Notes under the pieces: model-generated | Database searches by the model: none | The model's input: the letters and a program-made list of their open reading frames with translations, nothing else | What the model was told of the DNA's origin: nothing | Shown here: in pieces, positions 1 to 4,829 of the stretch | Position numbering within the stretch: the first letter of the stretch is position 1 | How the letters are laid out: each line of letters begins with the position of its first letter | Position numbers and translations under genes: made by a program | NCBI GenBank assembly: GCA_021823555.1 | Contig: JAKANW010000224.1 | Location: 1 to 5,779, forward strand | Reading direction: 5' to 3' | Source: Chloroflexota bacterium | Lineage (GTDB): Bacteria; Chloroflexota; Anaerolineae; Anaerolineales; Villigracilaceae | Length of the DNA: 5,779 nucleotides

Positions 1-96
1 CAGGAGAAAACGGCCAAAGGTGGCATTCACGCCAAACAACTGCAAGCCGCCTGGAACGATGAGTACTTGCTCAAGGTGCTGGCCGCAGGAATTTAG
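1..96 (+). CDS. 3' end of an unidentified gene (last 31 codons)
   Basis: The first reading frame is open from the window edge and closes with TAG at 94-96. It encodes 31 residues ending in LLKVLAAGI. The piece is lysine- and alanine-rich, soluble in character and probably helical, with no signal or membrane segment. I do not recognise the family from so short a tail. Its reality is supported by smooth codon use like the genes downstream and by the stem-loop that starts 18 bases after the stop. It could be a chance open frame, since 96 bases without a stop is weak evidence on its own. Confidence 0.6.
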   Translation, partial: QEKTAKGGIHAKQLQAAWNDEYLLKVLAAGI

Positions 97-114
97 ATGC
101 GATTGCCCTGGCTT

Positions 115-167
115 CGTAGCGGCGACTTCAGTCGCTTTTTACCCGAATGACTGAAGTCGTTACTACG
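115..167. repeat. Imperfect palindrome / stem-loop (REP-like)
   Basis: Arms 115-133 and 149-167 pair over 19 positions: 16 Watson-Crick pairs, two G-T wobbles (121/161 and 122/160) and one mismatch (120/162), around a 15-base loop. The core arm is CGACTTCAGTC against GACTGAAGTCG. A run of four T follows the right arm (168-171), so the RNA could end or protect the upstream transcript. The arm resembles dispersed intergenic palindromes I remember from Chloroflexota and other environmental genomes; that recollection cannot be verified here. The pairing is seen directly; dispersal and function are inferred. Confidence 0.75.
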
Positions 168-248
168 TTTTCGTGAACTACTGAGAATGCTTTCACAGGA
201 GTTTCCGGGAAAGCTTTTTGATTTTTCCATCCCAGGCGGGCAAGTCCA

Positions 249-257
249 TGCTATACT
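249..257 (+). promoter_or_regulatory. Extended -10 promoter for the M29 aminopeptidase
   Basis: TGCTATACT matches the sigma-70-type extended -10 consensus TGnTATAAT at all but one position. No good -35 box is visible at the usual distance, which fits extended -10 promoters. A start of transcription about 7 bases downstream (near 264) would give a leader of about 22 bases before the ATG at 286, enough for the Shine-Dalgarno site and little more. This placement argues that translation does not begin at 187. Confidence 0.6.
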
Positions 258-270
258 TATGCATCTTTAT

Positions 271-278
271 GGAGAAGG
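271..278 (+). promoter_or_regulatory. Shine-Dalgarno site that fixes the start at 286
   Basis: GGAGAAGG lies 7 bases before the ATG at 286, an ideal spacing. The alternative ATG at 187 is preceded by GAACTACTGAGA, which has no comparable purine-rich site at the right distance. Confidence 0.8.
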
Positions 279-285
279 ATCGCCA

Positions 286-1542
286 ATGCCATCATTAGAA
301 GAATCTCTCAAGAAATATGCCGATTTGATCGTACGCGCCGGCCTGAACCTGCGGGCCGGCCAGCGGCTGATCATCAACAATGCTTCCACGCGCGGCGTTC
401 CATTGCACGTCGCACCGCTGGTGCGCGAGATCACCCGCGTGGCCTATGAAGCAGGCGCCCGCTACGTGGACGTGATCTGGAACGACGAGGGCCTGCTGCG
501 GACGCGCGTTCAGTATGCCCCGGCAGACTCCTTCGACGAGTATTCCACCTGGCACATTCAAGGTTTGATGAAAATGGTTGATAAAGGCGATGCCATGCTC
601 ACCATCCGCTCGAACAATCCCGGCCTGCTAAGCGATCTTGACCCCGAACGCGTCGGCGCCATGCAGAAGACCCATCTCGAACAATTCAACCCGGTCAGCC
701 TGGCTGTGACAGGCAACCAGATCAACTGGCTGGTGGTGGCCGCCTCGTCACCAGATTGGGCGGTGAAAGTTTTCCCAGCTCTGCCGCGTGACCAGGCCGA
801 AGCCAAACTGTGGGAGACCATCTTCCAGATCACCCGCGTAGACCAGCCAGACCCGGTGGCTGCCTGGGAGGAACATGTACAGAACCTGCTCAAACGCGGG
901 AAATACCTGACCGGCAAGCAATACACCGCTTTGAAATACACCGCGCCCGGCACAGACCTGACCATTGGCCTGCCGCGCGGACACAAGTGGATCAGCGCCC
1001 GCGAAAAGGCCAGGAATGGCATCGAGTTCGTAGCCAACCTGCCTACCGAGGAAGTCTTCACCCTGCCCCACCGGGAGCAGATAGACGGTGTGGTGAGCGC
1101 ATCCATGCCGCTCAGCTACAGCGGCACCCTGCTCGAGGATTTCAGCCTGGCCTTTGAAAAGGGCCGCGTGGTCAAAGTGACAGCGAAAAAAGGCGAGACG
1201 ATCCTCAAGAAATTGGTGAACACCGACGAAGGCGCTTCGCGGCTCGGCGAAGTGGCGCTGGTGCCGGTCAGTTCCCCGATTGCCAGCAGTGGATTTCTAT
1301 TCTACGATCCGCTGATTGACGAGAACGCCTCCTGCCACCTGGCGCTCGGACGCGCCTACCGCGTCAACCTGGAAGGCGCAGAAGACATCACCGATGACCA
1401 GTTCGCGGCGCTGGGCGGCAATGTCAGCCTGGCGCACGTGGACTTTATGGTCGGCTCGAACAAACTGGACATTGACGGCGTTCGCGCGGATGGCAAGCCG
1501 GAACCGGTGATGCGCAAGGGTGAGTGGGCGTTCGAGGTGTAG
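286..1542 (+). CDS. M29-family metallo-aminopeptidase (aminopeptidase T/AmpS/PepS type)
   Basis: This 418-residue cytoplasmic enzyme should remove N-terminal amino acids from peptides using a two-metal centre, as do family members AmpT, AmpS and PepS. Its length matches the family norm of roughly 410 residues. With the start at 286, the metal and active-site residues known for the family appear to be Glu256 in NLPTEEVF, Glu322 in SRLGEVALVP, His351 in ENASCHLALG, Tyr358, and His384 and Asp386 in SLAHVDFMVG. The spacings among the first four agree with those I recall for aminopeptidase T. The N-terminus (LKKYADLIVRAGLNLRAGQ) is also typical. There is no signal peptide or membrane segment. An ATG at 187 would add 33 residues, but that stretch contains the promoter and ribosome-binding site and does not look like family sequence. 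The gene has its own promoter and a terminator after it, so it is probably a single-gene unit. Exact peptide preference cannot be read from the sequence. Confidence 0.93.
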   Translation: MPSLEESLKKYADLIVRAGLNLRAGQRLIINNASTRGVPLHVAPLVREITRVAYEAGARYVDVIWNDEGLLRTRVQYAPADSFDEYSTWHIQGLMKMVDKGDAMLTIRSNNPGLLSDLDPERVGAMQKTHLEQFNPVSLAVTGNQINWLVVAASSPDWAVKVFPALPRDQAEAKLWETIFQITRVDQPDPVAAWEEHVQNLLKRGKYLTGKQYTALKYTAPGTDLTIGLPRGHKWISAREKARNGIEFVANLPTEEVFTLPHREQIDGVVSASMPLSYSGTLLEDFSLAFEKGRVVKVTAKKGETILKKLVNTDEGASRLGEVALVPVSSPIASSGFLFYDPLIDENASCHLALGRAYRVNLEGAEDITDDQFAALGGNVSLAHVDFMVGSNKLDIDGVRADGKPEPVMRKGEWAFEV

Positions 1543-1568
1543 CCCCAGTCCATTAAACGGCAGCAGCC

Positions 1569-1597
1569 AAAAGTCCCGTGTGATGCGGGACTTTTTT
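1569..1597 (+). terminator. Rho-independent terminator after the aminopeptidase gene
   Basis: AAAAGTCCCG (1569-1578) pairs perfectly with CGGGACTTTT (1586-1595) around a 7-base loop, and the T run extends from 1592 to 1597. It lies 26 bases after the aminopeptidase stop and just before the next promoter, so it separates the two transcription units. The symmetric A and T flanks could also give weak termination on the opposite strand. Confidence 0.9.
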
Positions 1598-1606
1598 ATA
1601 AAGTTG

Positions 1607-1615
1607 TGCGATAAT
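1607..1615 (+). promoter_or_regulatory. Extended -10 promoter for the four-gene run
   Basis: TGCGATAAT fits TGnTATAAT except at the first base of the hexamer. It lies 10 bases after the terminator T run and ends 29 bases before the ATG at 1645, almost the same geometry as the promoter at 249-257 (28 bases). No convincing -35 box is visible; the -35 position would fall in the terminator stem. The Shine-Dalgarno sequence GGGAG (1634-1638) follows, 6 bases before the start codon. Confidence 0.55.
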
Positions 1616-1644
1616 TATCCATATCTTCAACTTGGGAGAAGAGC

Positions 1645-2220
1645 ATGGCTAAACCCAAACTGACCCCGGACGAAATCTTGAAGTCCGAATATGACTATAT
1701 TGCCAATACTGCCTTCCAGGCCAATGAGGATCGCGCCCGCGTGGCATCCTTCTATTTTGTCTCGGTGGGTTCCATCGTGGCTGCCATCCTGGGCACGCAG
1801 TTCGCACCGGAGAACATCCAGCACGTGGCGCTGGCGTTTTTCATTTTGTTCCTGGTCATGACGGGACTGGGGGCCCTGACCATTGCTCAACTGGCCCGCC
1901 TGCGCGCCGCCTGGCACGAATCCGCGCAAGCCATGAACCAGCTCAAGCAATTCTATTTAAAACATCACCCCGAAATCAAGGATGCTTTTAAATGGGGAAA
2001 CGAAACCATCCCCCACATCAACAAACCCTACAGCATCGCCAACCTGATCGCCACGGAGGTAGCGCTGCTGGGTGCAGTGACCAGCGGTACGGCAATCTAT
2101 TTCCTGTTACTTTGGCTGGGGAATCTCGGTTGGTGGGGCTGGCTGGTGATCGTCGCCTCGGCGGCAGTTGGATACACAGCCTTATGGACCTTTTACAAAT
2201 CCCTGTTGGTGGATGATTAG
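1645..2220 (+). CDS. Uncharacterised four-helix membrane protein
   Basis: The 191-residue product begins after a good Shine-Dalgarno site. A soluble, charged N-terminus (about 1-32, with YDYIANTAFQANEDRARV) leads into two hydrophobic segments near 33-51 and 60-82. A polar, probably helical stretch follows (about 83-129, with LARLRAAWHESAQAMNQLKQ), then two more segments near 130-155 and 162-183 with a tryptophan-rich turn (NLGWWGWL). The segment count is even, so both ends should lie on the same side, probably the cytoplasm. I see no catalytic motif and do not recognise a named family. Two hairpins joined by a helical linker loosely recall SLATT/DUF4231-type small membrane proteins, but no motif supports that link. 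It heads a tight run with 2229-2600, and the two may work together. Confidence 0.85.
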   Translation: MAKPKLTPDEILKSEYDYIANTAFQANEDRARVASFYFVSVGSIVAAILGTQFAPENIQHVALAFFILFLVMTGLGALTIAQLARLRAAWHESAQAMNQLKQFYLKHHPEIKDAFKWGNETIPHINKPYSIANLIATEVALLGAVTSGTAIYFLLLWLGNLGWWGWLVIVASAAVGYTALWTFYKSLLVDD

Positions 2221-2228
2221 AAATTCCC

Positions 2229-2600
2229 ATGAAAGACTCTCTTCGAAATTTCCTGAAAATCCTGCTGACCGGCATCGCAAGCGGATTGGTCATCGGTATG
2301 CTGGTCGGCTTGTTCGGCTGGCTGCGCGGCTGGAAGACGGCCACGGAATTCAGCGACGGCTTGTTCGTGACCGGCTCGGCCATCATCATCTTTGGCCTGC
2401 TCAGTGTGTGGGGCGGCTTCACCATGCGCGGCAACTTCGCCGTCACCTACGCCCAGACCGCCAGCGACGCGTCCCTGCCTGAGCGCGCCAAACAATGGTC
2501 ATTGGATGTTCTGCGCGGCTACAATGTTTTGGCGACAACAGCCATCATCGGTGTTGTGGTACTCGCCCTATCCATCCTGGTCTATAACATCTTCGGATGA
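2229..2600 (+). CDS. Uncharacterised three-helix membrane protein
   Basis: The 123-residue product has hydrophobic segments near 10-33 (glycine-rich), 44-67 and 99-122, with a conserved-looking polar loop between the second and third (FTMRGNFAVTYAQTASDASLPERAKQW as residues 64-90, given here only to mark position by its ends). A short basic N-terminus (MKDSLRNFLK) suggests the start faces the cytoplasm. No catalytic residues or named family are evident. The ATG lies 8 bases after the preceding stop, and the bases just before it (GAAATTCCC) carry no Shine-Dalgarno site; the nearest purine-rich stretch, GGTGGATG at 2209-2216, is 12 bases away. Translation therefore probably depends on ribosomes finishing the upstream gene. 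An ATT codon at 2223 in the same frame is a weak alternative start. Confidence 0.82.
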   Translation: MKDSLRNFLKILLTGIASGLVIGMLVGLFGWLRGWKTATEFSDGLFVTGSAIIIFGLLSVWGGFTMRGNFAVTYAQTASDASLPERAKQWSLDVLRGYNVLATTAIIGVVVLALSILVYNIFG

Positions 2601-2603
2601 CCC

Positions 2604-3176
2604 ATGCCGCACAACTATAACAGCCAACCTCCTACCGCGTTCCAACGCCTGCCCGAATACAAACGCGAAGATGACTTTATCCGCGCCTTTCTGCGGGATG
2701 CCCAGGTCGGGCACATCGCTTCCTCCTGGGACGACCAGCCGTTCCTGACCCCCAGCACGTTCTGGTTCGACGAGCAGAATCACCGGGTCATCTTCCACTC
2801 CAACATCGCCGGACGCATCCGCGCCAACCTCGAGCGGAATCCAAAAGTCTGCCTGGAAGCCAGCGAACTGGGCAGATTCTTACCCTCCAACGTTGCGCTG
2901 GAATTTTCGCTGCAATTTAGAAGTGTGATGGTCTTTGGCGCGGCCTATGTTATCGAAGATCCTGAAGAGGCGCGCCAGGCTCTTTACGGATTGCTGAAAA
3001 AATATTTCCCAAAAATGACGGCAGGAAGAGAATACCGTCCGATCACGGACAAGGAATTACGCGCCACCTCCGTCTACGCCATCCAGATCGAATCCTGGAG
3101 CGGCAAGGAGAACTGGAAAGAGCGCGCCGACCAATCCAGCGAATGGCCCGCGCTGGAAGAAAAATGGTTTGAGTAA
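2604..3176 (+). CDS. Pyridoxamine 5'-phosphate oxidase-like FMN split-barrel protein
   Basis: The 190-residue product looks like a Pyridox_ox_2 / NimA-like flavin protein, a family of small cytoplasmic dimers that bind FMN or a related flavin and reduce or oxidise small molecules. Typical features are the opening helix and strand (REDDFIRAFLRDAQVGHIAS, 21-40), the strand VIFHSNIAGRIRANLERNPK (62-81), which matches the flavin-phosphate-binding segment, and FRSVMVFGAAYVIEDPEEA (105-123). The C-terminal part, ATSVYAIQIESWSGKENW (154-171), also fits the family. No membrane segment is seen. The ATG lies 3 bases after the previous stop, with only a weak GGATGA before it, so translation is probably coupled. 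The substrate is unknown. Some relatives detoxify nitroimidazoles, but nothing here shows that activity, and a heme- or F420-binding role cannot be excluded. Confidence 0.87.
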   Translation: MPHNYNSQPPTAFQRLPEYKREDDFIRAFLRDAQVGHIASSWDDQPFLTPSTFWFDEQNHRVIFHSNIAGRIRANLERNPKVCLEASELGRFLPSNVALEFSLQFRSVMVFGAAYVIEDPEEARQALYGLLKKYFPKMTAGREYRPITDKELRATSVYAIQIESWSGKENWKERADQSSEWPALEEKWFE

Positions 3177-3196
3177 AAACAACAAAGGAGAATGCC

Positions 3197-4645
3197 ATGC
3201 AGCAAAAATCGGGAGCACAGATCAGCCAGCGAGCTTTCATCCAGTCGCTGGTCATTTTGTTCGCGCTGATGATGATCGCGGGGATTCTGACCCGCCTCAT
3301 CCCGGCGGGACAATATACCCGCGTCGAAGCCGAAGGACGCCAGGTCATTGATCCAAATTCCTTCCAGTTCACGCAGCGCCCCGATTATCCAATCTGGCGC
3401 TGGTTCACCGCCCCGGTTGAAGTGTTGGGTGCGGAAGGCAACCTGACCATCATCGTCATCATCATCTTCCTGCTCTTCATCGGCGGCTCGTTCGCCGTCC
3501 TCGACAAGAGCGGCATCGTCAAAGCGGTCATCGGGCGGGTGGTGCGGCGCTTTGGCGGGCAGAAATACCTGCTCCTGCTGGTCATCTCGCTGGTCTTCAT
3601 GGCCATGGGCGCCTTCTTCGGCATCTTCGAGGAAGTCATCCCGCTCGTGCCCGTGATGATTGCTCTCTCCTATTCGCTCGGCTGGGACGCGCTGGTCGGG
3701 CTGGGCATGTCCATCCTGGCTACCAACATGGGCTTCTCGGCGGCCATCACCAATCCCTTCACCATCGGCGTGGCGCAGGGACTGGCGGGACTGCCGCTCT
3801 TCTCGGGCGCGTGGCTGCGCATCATCATCTTTGCAGTCATCTACGGCATCTTAGCCGTCTTCATCACAGGCTATGCCAAAAGGATTGATCGCGACCCGAC
3901 TGCTTCGCTCCTGCATGGCCAGGACGAAAAGGAACGCCAGAAGTACGCCTCCATGCAAACCGAACTGGCCGCGGACAACCCCAAACTGGGCCGCGCCATC
4001 GCCTGGTTCCTGGGCTTCACTGTGCTCATCCTGGCCACGCTGTTTGCCGGGCCGTTCATTCCCGCCGTCTCGGATTACGCCCTGCCGCTGGTGGGCGTGT
4101 TCTTCCTGATCGCAGGTGTGGGCGCGGGCTTCCTTTCCGGCGCGGGCGGCAGAACGGTCGGCGTGGCGCTGTGGGAAGGCATCTCCGGCATCCTGCCCGG
4201 CATCCCGCTCATCCTGATGGCCGTCAGCATCAAACACATTGTGCTCTCCGGCGGCATCATGGACACCATCTTGCACGCTGCCGCGCAGCCCTTCCAATCC
4301 ACCACCCCGTTCGCGGCAGCCGTCATCATCTATGGCTTGGCGCTCGGCATCGAGTTCTTCGTCGCTTCCGGTTCGGCCAAAGCCTTCCTGATGATGCCCA
4401 TCCTGCTGCCGCTGGCCGACCTGATCGGCGTGACCCGCCAGACCACCGTGCTGGCTTACTGCTTCGGCGATGGTTTCTCCAACCTGGCTTACCCCACCAA
4501 TCCCGTCCTGCTCATCTGCCTCGGCCTGACGGTCGTCAGTTACCCTCAATGGATCCGCTGGACGGCCAAACTCTGGTTCTGGGTTCTGCTGGCAACCGTC
4601 GCTTTTCTTGGGCTGGCAGTAGCCATTCACTTCGGACCGTTCTGA
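3197..4645 (+). CDS. yfcC: YfcC-family (DcuC superfamily) inner-membrane transporter
   Basis: The 482-residue, very hydrophobic product has about 12 to 14 likely membrane segments, including ones near 14-35, 83-102, 124-143, 205-227, 267-289, 293-313, 370-390 and 457-478. It belongs to the C4-dicarboxylate anaerobic carrier-like family (DcuC/YfcC), whose members move carboxylates, amino acids or peptides. Diagnostic pieces in the two halves are FGIFEEVIPLVPVMI (141-155), TNPFTIGVAQGLAGLPLFSG (185-204), ASGSAKAFLMMPILLPLADL (390-409), GVTRQTTVLAYCFGDGFSNL (411-430) and YPTNPVLL (432-439). A charged cytoplasmic linker (about 228-266) separates the halves. Length is normal for the family (about 470-510). 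AAAGGAGAA at 3184-3192, with 6 bases from the GGAG core to the ATG, is the strongest ribosome site in the run and implies high translation. Substrate is not readable from sequence; nearby peptidase genes suggest amino acids or short peptides. The symbol is given at family level. Confidence 0.92.
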   Translation: MQQKSGAQISQRAFIQSLVILFALMMIAGILTRLIPAGQYTRVEAEGRQVIDPNSFQFTQRPDYPIWRWFTAPVEVLGAEGNLTIIVIIIFLLFIGGSFAVLDKSGIVKAVIGRVVRRFGGQKYLLLLVISLVFMAMGAFFGIFEEVIPLVPVMIALSYSLGWDALVGLGMSILATNMGFSAAITNPFTIGVAQGLAGLPLFSGAWLRIIIFAVIYGILAVFITGYAKRIDRDPTASLLHGQDEKERQKYASMQTELAADNPKLGRAIAWFLGFTVLILATLFAGPFIPAVSDYALPLVGVFFLIAGVGAGFLSGAGGRTVGVALWEGISGILPGIPLILMAVSIKHIVLSGGIMDTILHAAAQPFQSTTPFAAAVIIYGLALGIEFFVASGSAKAFLMMPILLPLADLIGVTRQTTVLAYCFGDGFSNLAYPTNPVLLICLGLTVVSYPQWIRWTAKLWFWVLLATVAFLGLAVAIHFGPF

Positions 4646-4685
4646 TTGTTCACGAGCAGGGCGTACTACCTACAGAACTATTGAT

Positions 4686-4799
4686 AATGTCGTTGCGAGC
4701 GTACGCTGCGAAGCAATCCCCTGTTTTCGTTCGAGTTTTCGGCTACAAGTCGCGAGGAGACTGCTTCGTCGGGAAGAACACCCTCCTCGCAACGACATT
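4686..4799. repeat. 114-bp nested inverted-repeat element (MITE/REP-like)
   Basis: This fills most of the 184-base gap between the transporter and the next gene. The outer arms AATGTCGTTGCGAG (4686-4699) and CTCGCAACGACATT (4786-4799) are perfect 14-base inverted repeats. Inside them, CGAAGCAATC (4709-4718) and GACTGCTTCG (4759-4768) form a second pair with 9 of 10 matches. The spacers between outer and inner arms differ (9 and 17 bases), and the centre (4719-4758) is unpaired and has no open frame worth naming. The arm text closely resembles the widely dispersed TGTCATTGCGAG...CGAAGCAATC palindromes I remember from intergenic DNA of many environmental bacteria. It has no T run, so it is not a standard terminator, though the RNA would fold strongly. 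No clear target-site duplication is visible. Confidence 0.8.
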
Positions 4800-4817
4800 T
4801 GAACAGCAAAACTGAAT

Positions 4818-4824
4818 AAAAGGA
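4818..4824 (+). promoter_or_regulatory. Shine-Dalgarno site for the DUF2817 gene
   Basis: AAAAGGA ends 5 bases before the ATG at 4830, supporting that start. No convincing promoter lies between the inverted-repeat element (ending 4799) and this site. Confidence 0.65.
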
Positions 4825-4829
4825 TTACC

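Noticed and set aside
97..150. 17-codon frame starting right after the first stop
   Set aside because: It has no Shine-Dalgarno site of its own and its second half lies in the stem-loop arms; it is most likely chance.
558..1106. 182-codon minus-strand frame inside the aminopeptidase gene
   Set aside because: It overlaps a well-supported gene carrying metal ligands, and its translation has no recognisable domain. It is a composition shadow.
3851..4630. 259-codon open frame on the minus strand
   Set aside because: It lies wholly inside the yfcC gene and has low-complexity, charged composition (rich in D, E, Q, G and H) typical of the reverse of a hydrophobic coding frame. The forward frame has clear family motifs.
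4683..4688. GATAAT as a -10 box for the DUF2817 gene
   Set aside because: It lacks the TG extension seen at the other two promoters, has no -35 box at a usual distance, and overlaps the end of the inverted-repeat element. The leader would contain the whole hairpin.
4686..4799. Intrinsic terminator for the transporter operon
   Set aside because: The palindrome is strong but no T run follows it; the next bases are TGAACAGC. A weak or factor-dependent effect remains possible.
4171..4815. 214-codon + strand frame running out of yfcC into the intergenic element
   Set aside because: It is an alternate frame of the transporter with an Arg/His/Pro-rich product, continuing by chance through the palindromic element.
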